A stretch of DNA of 64,000 bases from Betaproteobacteria bacterium (GCA_025356695.1 JANXSE010000177.1:1-64000), one strand, 5' to 3'. Positions 27,181 through 36,432 are shown, numbered from the stretch's first letter. The notes: generated by a model not told the origin, from the letters alone. Numbers and translations are program-made.

Positions 27181-27959
27181 TCCGGAAACGCCTGACAGTC
27201 GCCTCGCTCGCCGCATTGATTTCCGCGGGGGTGATGGCGCAATCCGCGGTGCGGCCGGTGCCGCTGAAATCCGGCATCGAATTCACCGGTGCCGAAGTGC
27301 GCGCGCTGCAGAACGACGAATTCGCCAATCCAGGCATGTTGTGGGTGACGCGCGGTGCCGCTGCGTGGGAGCAGCCGGCGGGAAACGAAAGCCGTTCCTG
27401 CGCAGCTTGTCATGGGGACGCGGCGACAAGCATGAAGGGCGTGGCGACGCGCTACCCGCAAATCGACAAGCAAGGCGACGGCCTGATCAATCTCGAGGGG
27501 CGTATCCAGCAGTGCCGCGAACAGCGCCAGAAAGCAGCGCCACTCAAGTATGAGTCGGAGGAACTGCTCGGACTGACGTCGTATATTCGCATGCAGTCGA
27601 ACGGCATGCCGCCCAACATCAGCATCGAGGGCGCTGCACGAACGCATTTCGAACAGGGCCGCGACCTGTATTACAAACGCGTCGGCCAGATGAATCTCGC
27701 CTGCGCGCATTGTCACCAGGACAACTGGGGCAAAAAGCTGGGGCCCGAAACGATCAGTCAGGGCCACGGCAACCCGTACCCGATTTACCGGCTGGAGTGG
27801 CAGACCATGGGTTCGCTGCACCGGCGCTTCCGCAGCTGCCTGTCGGGCGTGCGCGCCGAAATGCTGCCGCAGGGCGCGCCCGAGTATCTCGATCTCGAAC
27901 TATATCTGGCGTGGCGCAGCGGCAATCTGCCGGTCGAGGCACCGGGGGTGCGGCGCTGA
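27177..27959 (+). CDS. soxA: Sulfur oxidation c-type cytochrome SoxA (dihaem)
   Basis: 260 residues with a signal peptide ending near AQS. Two haem sites, CAACH (75-79) and CAHCH (176-180), mark the dihaem form, and the conserved Cys221 in RRFRSCLSGVRAE is the active-site haem ligand. SoxAX joins thiosulfate to SoxY. Last gene of the cluster: a terminator 32 bases on ends the unit, so soxB and soxCD are not in this operon. Confidence 0.95.
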   Translation: MIRKRLTVASLAALISAGVMAQSAVRPVPLKSGIEFTGAEVRALQNDEFANPGMLWVTRGAAAWEQPAGNESRSCAACHGDAATSMKGVATRYPQIDKQGDGLINLEGRIQQCREQRQKAAPLKYESEELLGLTSYIRMQSNGMPPNISIEGAARTHFEQGRDLYYKRVGQMNLACAHCHQDNWGKKLGPETISQGHGNPYPIYRLEWQTMGSLHRRFRSCLSGVRAEMLPQGAPEYLDLELYLAWRSGNLPVEAPGVRR

Positions 27960-27991
27960 AGATGCGTCGCGGGCGCACCCGCGGGAACAAT

Positions 27992-28018
27992 AAAAAAGGG
28001 GGCGAGGCCCCCTTTTTT
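27992..28018. terminator. Bidirectional terminator between soxA and korB
   Basis: GGGGG (27998-28002) pairs with CCCCC (28008-28012), flanked by six A on the left (27992-27997) and six T on the right (28013-28018), so it can end transcription in both directions for the convergent units. Confidence 0.85.
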
Positions 28019-28040
28019 ATTTCATGATCAACGAACCGGA

Positions 28041-29096
28041 CTAACGCATCGAGGCGTTGATTTTTTCCAGCGTGACATTGCCCGGGCAGAGATCGCGTGC
28101 GCCAAAGGTATTCAGCGGTGCGTTCATGGTTTCCATGTGCTCGTGCAGGTCCTGCGAATCCGGATTGACGTACAAGAGGCCGGTGACGACCTCGCCTTCG
28201 GCCGCGCGTTCCTGCAGGTAGTTCATGACCTTGATGCGGTCGGTCGCGTCGTAATTCTCCGCCAGCTTGCGCAGGCGCAGGATCGAGCCGTCGTGCTGCT
28301 TGACGGTGGTGACGGTGCCCGGCGCATAGTCGGCGGTGATTTCCTCGCGGCCGGTGATGAAGTCGAGGCGGTTGACCGCTTCGTTGTGTTCGCGCACATA
28401 GTCGTAGCTCTTGGTCGAACCCGGGTGGTTGTTGAACGCCACGCAGGGCGAAACGACGTCGATGAAGGCCGCCCCCTTGTGTTCGATCGCGGCTTTAATC
28501 AGCGGCACCAGCTGGGCCTTGTCGCCGGAGAAGCTGCGACCGACGAAGCTGGCGCCAAGTTGCAGCGCGAGACCGACCATGTCGATCGGCTCGTCGCTGT
28601 TAATGATGCCGCGTTTCGATTTCGAGCCCTTGTCGGCGGTGGCGGAGAACTGGCCCTTGGTCAGACCGTAAACGCCGTTGTTCTCTACGATGTAGACCAT
28701 GTTGACGCCGCGCCGCATGCAATGCGCGAACTGCCCGAGGCCGATCGAGGCCGAGTCGCCGTCGCCCGACACGCCCATGTAGAGCAGCTCGCGGTTGGCG
28801 AGATTGGCACCGGTCAGCACCGACGGCATGCGGCCGTGCACGCTGTTGAAGCCGTGCGAATTGCCGAGGAAGTAATCGGGCGTCTTCGAACTGCAGCCGA
28901 TGCCGGACAGTTTGGCGACGCGGTGCGGCTGGATGTTCATCTCCCAGCACGCCTGGATGATTGAGGCCGAAATCGAATCGTGGCCGCACCCGGCGCACAG
29001 CGTCGAGATCTTGCCTTCGTAGTCGCGGCGCGTATGGCCGACTGCGTTTTTCGGCAGGTCGGGGTGATGCAGGGACGGCTTGGCGATATAGGTCAT
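28041..29096 (-). CDS. korB: 2-oxoacid:ferredoxin oxidoreductase beta subunit
   Basis: 351 residues. The TPP-binding beta subunit has STLCAGCGHDSIS near the N-terminus, the Cys residues of a likely [4Fe-4S] site (CAGC, GIGCSS), the TPP/Mg motif GDGDSASIGLGQF and VENNGVYGLTKGQFSAT. It decarboxylates a 2-oxoacid, most likely 2-oxoglutarate, to the acyl-CoA with low-potential electrons. The four-base overlap with the alpha gene shows one operon. The substrate cannot be proved from sequence. Confidence 0.9.
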   Translation of the reverse strand: MTYIAKPSLHHPDLPKNAVGHTRRDYEGKISTLCAGCGHDSISASIIQACWEMNIQPHRVAKLSGIGCSSKTPDYFLGNSHGFNSVHGRMPSVLTGANLANRELLYMGVSGDGDSASIGLGQFAHCMRRGVNMVYIVENNGVYGLTKGQFSATADKGSKSKRGIINSDEPIDMVGLALQLGASFVGRSFSGDKAQLVPLIKAAIEHKGAAFIDVVSPCVAFNNHPGSTKSYDYVREHNEAVNRLDFITGREEITADYAPGTVTTVKQHDGSILRLRKLAENYDATDRIKVMNYLQERAAEGEVVTGLLYVNPDSQDLHEHMETMNAPLNTFGARDLCPGNVTLEKINASMR

Positions 29097-30931
29097 GACA
29101 CCACCTTTTTGAGCGGGACCACGGTGCGCGCGGCCGCATGTTGCGAAATCTGTTCGACAATGAAGCGCGCGGTGATCGGCGTGCCGTCGTAATGCAGAAT
29201 CGAGAGCAGTCGCGACGGGTTCACCTTGGCTTCATTCACCAGCAGCGTTTTGAGCTGGGCGTCGCGGTTCTGTTCGACCACGAACACCCACGGGTGTGAG
29301 GCGACGAAATCGGCGATCTCGTCCTGGAACGGGAAGGCGCGCACGCGCAGCGCATTGACGTGGATGCCGCGCGCAGCGAGCACGTCGAGCGCCTCCTGCA
29401 TGGCCGGGCTCGTCGAGCCGTAGAAGATGGCGCCGAAACGCGCCGGCTTTTCGGCCGGATACAGCAGCGGCGAGGGCACGCAGGTTTTCGCAGTTTCGAA
29501 TTTTCGCAGCAGACGCTGCACGTTGTAGATGTAATCGGGGCCGGCTTCGCTGTATTGCGCGTAACGGTTCTTGGTGGTGCCGCGCGTGAAGTAGCCGCCG
29601 CGCGTCGGGTGCGTGCCCGGCAGCGTGCGAAACGGAATGCCGTCGCCGTCGACGTCGTTGTAACGGCCGAAATCGCGGCCCGCCTCGAGTTCTTCGTAGG
29701 TCATGACCTTGCCGCGGTCGTAGTCGACGCTGTCGTCCCAGACGAGCGGTTCGCACAGACGGGTGTTCATGCCGATGTCGAGATCGGTCATCACGAAGAT
29801 CGGCGTTTGCAGGCGCTCGGCCAGATCGAAGGCCTTGGCGGTGAGTTCGAAACTCTCGCGCGGATCTTCCGGAAACAGCAGCACGTGTTTGGTGTCGCCG
29901 TGCGAGGCGTAGGCGCAGGCCAGCAGGTCGGACTGTTGCGTGCGTGTCGGCATGCCGGTCGAAGGGCCGCCGCGTTGCACGTCGACGATTACCGCGGGAA
30001 TTTCGGCGAAGTAGGCCAGGCCAATGAACTCGGTCATCAGCGAGATGCCGGGGCCGGAGGTCGCGGTGAACGAACGCGCGCCGTTCCAGCCGGCGCCGAT
30101 CACCATGCCGATCGAGGCGAGTTCGTCTTCGGCTTGCACGATGGCGTATTTGTGCTTGCCGGTCGCTGCATCGACACGGAACTTCTGGCAATGTTTGATG
30201 AAAGATTCGGCCACCGACGACGACGGCGTGATCGGATACCACGCGCAAACCGTGGCGCCGCCGTAGACGGCGCCGAGGGCGACGGCATTGTTGCCTTCGA
30301 GGAAAATCTTGTTGCCGACCGCATTGGCGCGTTTGATGCGCAGCCCGATCGGGCAATCGAGGTGCTCGAGCGCGTAGTCGCGGCCGAGGCGCAGCGCTTT
30401 CACGTTCGATTGCAGCAGCGCTTCCTTGCCCTTGTACTGTTCGGAGAACAGGCGCTCGATTTCAGCGGGATCGATTTCGAGCAGCGCCGACAGGGCGCCG
30501 ACGTAAATGATGTTTTTGAAGAGCTGGCGTTGACGCGGATCGGTGTAGGTCGAGTTGCAGATGCCGGTGAGGGGCATGCCGATGACGGTGATGTCATCGC
30601 GGAATTTCGATTTCGGCAGCGGCTTCGTGTTGTCGTAGAAGAGGTAACCGCCGGCCTCGATTTCCTTGACGTCGGCGTCCCAGGTCTGCGGATTCATCGC
30701 CACCATCAGATCGACGCCGCCGCGCCGCGCCTGGTAGCCGGCTTCGGTGACGCGCACCTCGTACCAAGTCGGCAGCCCCTGGATGTTCGACGGGAAGATG
30801 TTGCGCGGCGCGACCGGCACGCCCATGCGCAGGATGGAGCGCGCGAACAGTTCGTTGGCGCTGGCCGAGCCGGAGCCGTTGACGTTGGCGAATTTGACGA
30901 CGAAGTCGTTGGTTGATTCTATGCGTTTCAT
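29093..30931 (-). CDS. korA: 2-oxoacid:ferredoxin oxidoreductase alpha subunit (gamma-alpha fusion)
   Basis: 612 residues. The N-terminal 190 residues are a gamma-type domain (FANVNGSGSASANELFARS) and the rest is the alpha/pyrimidine domain (GNNAVALGAVYGGATVCAWYPITPSSS, GPGISLMTEFIGLAYFAEIPAVIVDVQRGGPSTGMPTRTQQSD split over about 260-345). The size and fused form match the large subunit of the betaproteobacterial 2-oxoglutarate oxidoreductases from Azoarcus and Thauera as I recall them. Transcribed after the flavoprotein gene and before korB. Confidence 0.9.
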   Translation of the reverse strand: MKRIESTNDFVVKFANVNGSGSASANELFARSILRMGVPVAPRNIFPSNIQGLPTWYEVRVTEAGYQARRGGVDLMVAMNPQTWDADVKEIEAGGYLFYDNTKPLPKSKFRDDITVIGMPLTGICNSTYTDPRQRQLFKNIIYVGALSALLEIDPAEIERLFSEQYKGKEALLQSNVKALRLGRDYALEHLDCPIGLRIKRANAVGNKIFLEGNNAVALGAVYGGATVCAWYPITPSSSVAESFIKHCQKFRVDAATGKHKYAIVQAEDELASIGMVIGAGWNGARSFTATSGPGISLMTEFIGLAYFAEIPAVIVDVQRGGPSTGMPTRTQQSDLLACAYASHGDTKHVLLFPEDPRESFELTAKAFDLAERLQTPIFVMTDLDIGMNTRLCEPLVWDDSVDYDRGKVMTYEELEAGRDFGRYNDVDGDGIPFRTLPGTHPTRGGYFTRGTTKNRYAQYSEAGPDYIYNVQRLLRKFETAKTCVPSPLLYPAEKPARFGAIFYGSTSPAMQEALDVLAARGIHVNALRVRAFPFQDEIADFVASHPWVFVVEQNRDAQLKTLLVNEAKVNPSRLLSILHYDGTPITARFIVEQISQHAAARTVVPLKKVVS

Positions 30932-31000
30932 TCGAACAGACCCTTTGTTGTCCGTGGTTTTCGCGGCTGATTCGAGGTTATCGATAATTTACGGCGGCAA

Positions 31001-32827
31001 TCAGGCGGCGCGCCGCTGCGGCTTGTTTCTGCAACCCGGTCCTGCATGCGTCATTTCGAGGAGGAATTTCTGCATGTCCCAGGCCCCGGTCGGGCAGCGT
31101 TCTGCACACAGGCCGCAATGCAGGCAGACGTCCTCGTCCTTGGCCATGATGCGGCCGGTCTTGAGAATGTCCGACACATACAGCGCCTGGTCGGTGTTTT
31201 CAGCCGGCGCCTTGAGTTGCGTGCGCAGTTCCGCTTCCTCGGCATTCGGCGTGAAGGTGATGCAGTCCATCGGGCAGATGTCGACGCAGGCATCGCATTC
31301 GATGCACAGTTTCGGCGCGAACACCGTCTGTGCATCGCAGTTCAGGCAGCGTTGTGCCTCGGCCAAAGCGAGTTTCTGGTCGAAGCCGAGTTCGACCTCG
31401 ACCTTGATGTTCTTCAGCGCAATCTTCTGGTCCTTCAGCGGCACTTTGTAGCGCTGGTCGTTGGAGATCGAGTTGTCGTAGCTCCACTCGTGGATGCCCA
31501 TCTTTTGCGAGATCAGGTTGACCATCGGCGCGGGGCGTTCCTTGAGGTCTTCGCCGCTGCAGAACTTGTCGATCGAAATTGCCGCTTCGTGGCCGTGCGC
31601 CACCGCCCAGATGATGTTCTTCGGGCCAAACGCGGCATCGCCGCCGAAGAACACGCTGGGAATCGTCGATTGCATGGTGAGCTTGTTGACCACCGGCATG
31701 CCCCATTTGTCGTCGAACTCGAGCCCGATATCACGCTCGATCCACGGAAATGAATTCTCCTGGCCCACTGCGACCAGCACGTCATCGCATTCGAAGAGTT
31801 GGTCCGGTTCGCCGGTCGGTACCAGCTTGCGGCGGCCCTTGGCGTCGTACTCGGCCTTGACCTTCTCGAAGGTCATGCCGGTGAGTTTGCCGTCCTTGTG
31901 CACGAAGGTCTTCGGCACAAGGTAATTCAGGATCGGGATGCCTTCGTGCGCGGCGTCTTCTTTTTCCCACGGGCTGGCTTTCATTTCCTCGAAACCAGAA
32001 CGCACGATGACTTTGACGTCTTCGCCGCCGAGCCGCTTCGACGAACGGCAACAGTCCATCGCCGTATTGCCACCACCGAGCACGATCACGCGCTTGCCGA
32101 TCTTGTCGGTGTGGCCGAACGACACGCTGGAGAGCCAGTCGATGCCGATGTGGATGTTCCTTGCGGCTTCCTTGCGGCCGGGGATTTCAAGATCGCGGCC
32201 GCGCGGTGCGCCGGTGCCGACGAACACGGCGTCGTATTTTTCGTCGAGGATTTTTTTCAGGCTCTCGATATTGACGCCGTTTTTGAAATTCACGCCGAGG
32301 TTAAAGACGTAACCGACTTCTTCATCGATCACTTCCATCGGCAGGCGGAAACGCGGGATCTGCGACCAGATCATGCCGCCAGCGCGTTGATCGCGGTCGT
32401 AGACCGTGACGTCATAACCGAGCGGCGCGAGATCGCGCGCCACCGTCAGCGATGAGGGGCCGGCGCCAAGGCAGGCGATGCGTTTGCCGTTTTTCTTCGC
32501 TGGCGCTTTCGGCATGCGCGGATTGACGTCATCCTTGTAGTCAGCGGCGACGCGCTTCAGGCGGCAGATCGCCACCGGTTCCGGCTTCTCACCATTGTTT
32601 TCTTCGACGCGTCCGCGGCGGCAGGCCGGTTCACAGGGGCGGTCGCAGGTGCGGCCGAGAATTCCCGGAAACACATTCGAGTACCAGTTGATCATGTAGG
32701 CATCGCTGTAATTGCCTTCGGCAATCAGCCGGATGTATTCAGGAACCGGCGTGTGCGCGGGACACGCGTGCTGGCAATCGACTACTTTGTGGAAGTAGTC
32801 GGGGTTGGAAATATCGGTGGGCTTCAA
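31001..32827 (-). CDS. NAD(P)-binding flavoprotein with ferredoxin domain, probable third subunit of the 2-oxoacid oxidoreductase
   Basis: 608 residues resembling the small subunit of glutamate synthase. The N-terminal Cys-rich region (CQHACPAHTPVPEYI, GRTCDRPCEPACRRG) is followed by FAD (CLGAGPSSLTVARDL) and NAD(P) (VIVLGGGNTAMDCC) sites. The C-terminal end carries two [4Fe-4S] motifs, CIECDACVDICP (about 507-518) and CLHCGLCAERCP (about 567-579). Such a protein (KorC) links the Azoarcus evansii 2-oxoglutarate oxidoreductase to NADP. It is first in the operon; the gap to korA is 69 bases. Confidence 0.87.
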   Translation of the reverse strand: MKPTDISNPDYFHKVVDCQHACPAHTPVPEYIRLIAEGNYSDAYMINWYSNVFPGILGRTCDRPCEPACRRGRVEENNGEKPEPVAICRLKRVAADYKDDVNPRMPKAPAKKNGKRIACLGAGPSSLTVARDLAPLGYDVTVYDRDQRAGGMIWSQIPRFRLPMEVIDEEVGYVFNLGVNFKNGVNIESLKKILDEKYDAVFVGTGAPRGRDLEIPGRKEAARNIHIGIDWLSSVSFGHTDKIGKRVIVLGGGNTAMDCCRSSKRLGGEDVKVIVRSGFEEMKASPWEKEDAAHEGIPILNYLVPKTFVHKDGKLTGMTFEKVKAEYDAKGRRKLVPTGEPDQLFECDDVLVAVGQENSFPWIERDIGLEFDDKWGMPVVNKLTMQSTIPSVFFGGDAAFGPKNIIWAVAHGHEAAISIDKFCSGEDLKERPAPMVNLISQKMGIHEWSYDNSISNDQRYKVPLKDQKIALKNIKVEVELGFDQKLALAEAQRCLNCDAQTVFAPKLCIECDACVDICPMDCITFTPNAEEAELRTQLKAPAENTDQALYVSDILKTGRIMAKDEDVCLHCGLCAERCPTGAWDMQKFLLEMTHAGPGCRNKPQRRAA

Positions 32828-33160
32828 GTGTTCTCCTCGTTTCGCCCGCTGCGCATCTTTGCGGATTGCTGCGGGCGCTAGGAAACACTAACGCGCGAGC
32901 GTTACAACAGACTGACGGCGGTTTGGGTGGGCGCTATCTTACGCCTCCATTGCTGCGGTGAAAAGCCCTGAAATTTCAAGCACTAGAGGCGCAAATGGCG
33001 GCGTGCGTGTGGGCATCGCAACGCCGCCGCGAGTAGGGTTATTTGCGGGCCGGTAAATCGTTAATTTAGTGGCGGAAAAACGCTACTGCAGGCATTCGGC
33101 CGCGAATACGGGCGCTGGCGGCGGCGCCGTCCGCGTGCGCCGCCCTGGCCTTGTCAAAAG
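32828..33160. other. Gene-free stretch upstream of the kor unit
   Basis: The 333-base gap between the kor operon start and the end of the LVIVD gene has no convincing gene. A short inverted repeat TAACGC-GCGA-GCGTTA lies at 32889-32904, about 60 bases upstream of the flavoprotein start, and could be a regulator site or part of the promoter. No clear -35/-10 pair or terminator was seen. Confidence 0.4.
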
Positions 33161-34489
33161 TCAGTTTTTGACCGGACCGGTGTAGCGCAGAATGTAAATG
33201 CCCTGTTGCGCGCCGCCAGTGACGTAGATGTAACCGCGGCTGTCGACGAAGACATCTTCCATGCGCACGTAATTGCCGTAGGACTCGATATAGAGTTTTT
33301 CCGGCAGGCCGGCGACGAAGTTGCCGATCTCGCGCGGCAGGCGCTTGTCGGACACGTCATAGACGCGCAGCCCCGCGTTAAACCAGGTCAGGTAAGCGAG
33401 GTTGCCCTGCTGCTGCACGTTCGGGTTGTATTGCAGCTGGTTCATGTTGTGCGGCCCGAAACGCCCACCCTTGTCGCAGAAATTCTTGTAGGGCAGGCCG
33501 GCCGGCGGCACCGGTACCGGGAAACGCGATACCGCGAACGGCTTCGCCGGGTTCGCCACGTCGACGATGGTGGCGTGATCAAGTGGGCCCTTGCAGTCCG
33601 AAATCACCGCCTCCGAATTGACGTAGACCAGTTTGCGTTTGAAGTCCGGCGACACAGTGTGCACGTCGAACTTGTGGCGCGCCTGAAACTTGGTTTGCGA
33701 GACCAGTTTTGGTTTTTTTGCGTCGCTGATGTCAAGCACCACCATGCCGGCGTCGCCATACGACAGATACATCAGGTTGCCATCGACGAAGTTCGGGTTG
33801 TGCAGATTGACGTTCGGATCTTTCTGCGGTGTTTCGCCGCCGGCAACGTGCTGCCCCGGCACCCACCAGCGGCCGGCTTCGACCGGTTTGGCCGGGTTGC
33901 TGATGTCGAGGATCACGTAGATGTCGCCGTCATACCCCTTCATATCAGCGGCCAGATGCACGTAACGGCCACCCTGATAGGCATTGCGGTGCGTGCCGCG
34001 TCCGGACGGATTGTCGGTATGCCAGCGGCCGAGTTCCTTCGGATTGAGCGGGTCTTTCACATCGATGAGGATCACGCCCGCTTCGTACGGTTTGTTCGGA
34101 TCCATGCCGGTGCCGGCGCGGTTTTCCGGGCGGCCTAGCGCGGCGACCATGATGCCGTCGGCGATGTCGACCTGCACAGTGTTGGTGTTGGGCGGTCCCG
34201 GAATGAACTTCACCGTTTTCGGATTGCGCGGATCGGTGACATCGACCACGCTCCAGCCCGGCACGTTGTAATGCGCGGTGATCGCGTACCAGCGGTCGCC
34301 GGCGCGCGTCATCGAAATCTTGAAGCCGGGCCGGCCATCCATGATGGTGTAACCCAGCACTTCCATGTTTTCCGCAGTCCAGCCCGGCGGCACCGGATCG
34401 GCGTGCGCAACCGGCAGCGTTGCCAGCGCGCCGAACAGCAATGCGGTTTTTAGAATTGTTCTGGTGAAACGGGTTGCGGCAGCGTTCAT
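33161..34489 (-). CDS. Secreted LVIVD-repeat (beta-propeller) protein
   Basis: 442 residues. Signal peptide (ILKTALLFGALATLPVAHA), then repeated strands of the LVIVD type: WSVVDVTDPRNPKTV, VILIDVKDPLNPKELG, YVILDISNPAKPVEAG, MVVLDISDAKKPKLV, ATIVDVANPAKPFAV and LRVYDVSDKRLPREIG. These form a propeller in the periplasm or outside the cell; no enzymatic motif is visible and the function is unknown. Minus strand, 19 bases after the end of the lpdA-type gene region, so possibly cotranscribed with it. Confidence 0.85.
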   Translation of the reverse strand: MNAAATRFTRTILKTALLFGALATLPVAHADPVPPGWTAENMEVLGYTIMDGRPGFKISMTRAGDRWYAITAHYNVPGWSVVDVTDPRNPKTVKFIPGPPNTNTVQVDIADGIMVAALGRPENRAGTGMDPNKPYEAGVILIDVKDPLNPKELGRWHTDNPSGRGTHRNAYQGGRYVHLAADMKGYDGDIYVILDISNPAKPVEAGRWWVPGQHVAGGETPQKDPNVNLHNPNFVDGNLMYLSYGDAGMVVLDISDAKKPKLVSQTKFQARHKFDVHTVSPDFKRKLVYVNSEAVISDCKGPLDHATIVDVANPAKPFAVSRFPVPVPPAGLPYKNFCDKGGRFGPHNMNQLQYNPNVQQQGNLAYLTWFNAGLRVYDVSDKRLPREIGNFVAGLPEKLYIESYGNYVRMEDVFVDSRGYIYVTGGAQQGIYILRYTGPVKN

Positions 34490-34508
34490 GACTCCTCCCA
34501 GGTGATTC

Positions 34509-36317
34509 TTATTTTTTCGGCATGTACAAATCCGTGATGCTGCCTTCGGCGATTTCAGCGGCGAAGAAGACTGTTTCCGACAGCGTCGGATGCGGATGGA
34601 TGGTGAGCCCGATGTCGGTGGCGTCCGCCCCCATCTCGAGCGCGAGCACGGTTTCCGCGATCAATTCGCCGGCGTTGACGCCGACCATGCCGGCGCCGAG
34701 GATGCGCTTCGTATCCTTGTCGAAGAGCAGTTTGGTCATACCTTCGTCGCGGCCAGTCGCCAGCGCGCGGCCGCTGGCAGCCCAGGGAAACACCGCCTTG
34801 TCGTAGGCGATGCCCTGTTTTTCCGCCTGCGTTTCAGTGAGGCCCATCCACGCCAGTTCGGGATCGGTATAAGCAACCGAAGGAATGGTGCGCGCATCGA
34901 AGGCGACCTTGTGTCCGGCGATGACTTCGGCGGCGAGTTTGCCTTCGTGCGTCGCCTTGTGCGCGAGCATCGGCTCACCCACCACATCGCCGATGCCGAA
35001 GATATGCGGCACGCTGGTGCGCATCTGCTTGTCGACGGGGATGAAGCCGCGTTCATTCACGGTGACGCCGGCGGCTTCGGCCTTGATCTCGCGGCCGTTG
35101 GGGCGGCGGCCGACCGCCATCAGGGCATAGTCGAAAATATCGGTCGAGTTCTCATTTTTGTTATCCGCGCCTTCGAAGCTGACTTTGAGCCCGTCTTTTA
35201 CCGCTTCGATTTTTGCGACCTTGGTCTTCAACAGAATTTTTTCGTAACGTTTCTCCAGCCGCTTGGCGAGCGGACGCACGACATCGCGATCGGCACCCGG
35301 CGCCAGGCCGTCCATCAATTCGACCACGGTAATTTTCGAACCCAGCGCGTCGAACACCGTCGCCATTTCAAGCCCGATGATGCCGCCGCCGATGACCAGC
35401 AGGCGCTTGGGAATCTCCGGCAGCGCCAGCGCGCCGGTCGAATCGATCAAACGCGGATTGTCGTAGGGAAAACCCGGAATGCGCGCCACGCTGGAGCCGG
35501 CGGCGATGATGCAATGGTCGAAAGAAACGGTTTTCACGCCGTTTTTCGTTTCGACGCGGATCATGTTGGGCGAGGCGAATTCACCGCGGCCTTCGACGAC
35601 CGTGACCTTGCGCTGCTTCGCCAGCGCGGAGAGGCCCTTGGTCAGCTTGCCGATGACGCCGTCTTTCCAGCCGCGCAGTTTGTCGATCTCTATTTTCGGC
35701 GCGCCGAAGGTGATGCCGTGCGCACCCATTTCGCCCGCTTCGGTGATGACTTTGGCGACGTGCAGCAAGGCTTTCGATGGAATGCAGCCGACGTTCAGGC
35801 AGACACCGCCGAGCGACGGGTAGCGTTCGATCAGCACGGTTTTTTTGCCAAGGTCGGCGGCGCGGAAGGCTGCGGTATAACCGCCGGGGCCGGCGCCGAG
35901 TACCACGACTTCGGCGTGGATGTCGCCTTTGGGGCCGCTATAGGGTGCAGGGGCCGCTGCACTGACGGCAGTAACCGGTGCGGGGGCGCTGGCGGGCGCG
36001 GCTTTGGCGGGTGGTGCAGCGGCAGGTGCCGGGGATGCGGCGGGCGCAGCTGCGACTGCGGCAGGGGTGCCGGCTGCATCGGCATCCAGCGTCATGATCA
36101 GCGTGCCCTTCGATACCTTGTCGCCGATTTTGACCTTGAGTTCTTTCACAACGCCGGCGGTGGGCGCGGGCACTTCCAGTGTCGCCTTGTCCGACTCAAG
36201 CGAGAGCAGCGGATCTTCCGCGTCGACATGGTCGCCGGGTTTGACCAGTATTTCGATCACCGGGATGTTTTTGAAGTCGCCGATATCTGGGACTTTGATT
36301 TCGATCGTGTTGCTCAT
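34509..36317 (-). CDS. lpdA: Dihydrolipoyl dehydrogenase with N-terminal lipoyl domain
   Basis: 602 residues. Residues 1-80 are a lipoyl domain with the lysine in ESDKATLEVPA; an Ala/Pro-rich linker (about 85-125) leads to the flavoprotein part, with FAD site VVLGAGPGGYTAAFRAADLG, redox pair CLNVGCIPSK and C-terminal HPHPTLSE histidine region. This form is the E3 of beta/gamma-proteobacterial pyruvate dehydrogenase complexes. The aceE and aceF genes are not in the window. ATG at 36317 follows AAGGGG with eight bases of spacing. A repeat element fills the region just upstream. Confidence 0.94.
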   Translation of the reverse strand: MSNTIEIKVPDIGDFKNIPVIEILVKPGDHVDAEDPLLSLESDKATLEVPAPTAGVVKELKVKIGDKVSKGTLIMTLDADAAGTPAAVAAAPAASPAPAAAPPAKAAPASAPAPVTAVSAAAPAPYSGPKGDIHAEVVVLGAGPGGYTAAFRAADLGKKTVLIERYPSLGGVCLNVGCIPSKALLHVAKVITEAGEMGAHGITFGAPKIEIDKLRGWKDGVIGKLTKGLSALAKQRKVTVVEGRGEFASPNMIRVETKNGVKTVSFDHCIIAAGSSVARIPGFPYDNPRLIDSTGALALPEIPKRLLVIGGGIIGLEMATVFDALGSKITVVELMDGLAPGADRDVVRPLAKRLEKRYEKILLKTKVAKIEAVKDGLKVSFEGADNKNENSTDIFDYALMAVGRRPNGREIKAEAAGVTVNERGFIPVDKQMRTSVPHIFGIGDVVGEPMLAHKATHEGKLAAEVIAGHKVAFDARTIPSVAYTDPELAWMGLTETQAEKQGIAYDKAVFPWAASGRALATGRDEGMTKLLFDKDTKRILGAGMVGVNAGELIAETVLALEMGADATDIGLTIHPHPTLSETVFFAAEIAEGSITDLYMPKK

Positions 36318-36333
36318 TGCAAAAACCCCTTTA

Positions 36334-36426
36334 GCCACAGAGGGCACAGAGAATACGGAGAATTTCGCCGATCTCAGGCGGGCATCTCAGGTTTTTCTAC
36401 GCTGTGACCTCTGTGTTCTTTGTGGC
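36334..36426. repeat. 93-bp inverted-repeat element of the CCACAGAG...CTCTGTGG type
   Basis: The arms 36334-36351 (GCCACAGAGGGCACAGAG) and 36409-36426 (CTCTGTGTTCTTTGTGGC) match at 15 of 18 positions as an inverted repeat. Sequences of this kind recur between genes in many environmental Proteobacteria. It sits between proA and lpdA, 16 bases upstream of the lpdA start, and may affect its mRNA. Confidence 0.6.
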
Positions 36427-36432
36427 AGAAAA

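Noticed and set aside
29360..30916. Long open frames opposite korA, and similar ones opposite lpdA (34590-36407) and polA (48387-49784)
   Set aside because: All lie antisense to recognised enzymes, have no starts with ribosome binding sites and no family features.
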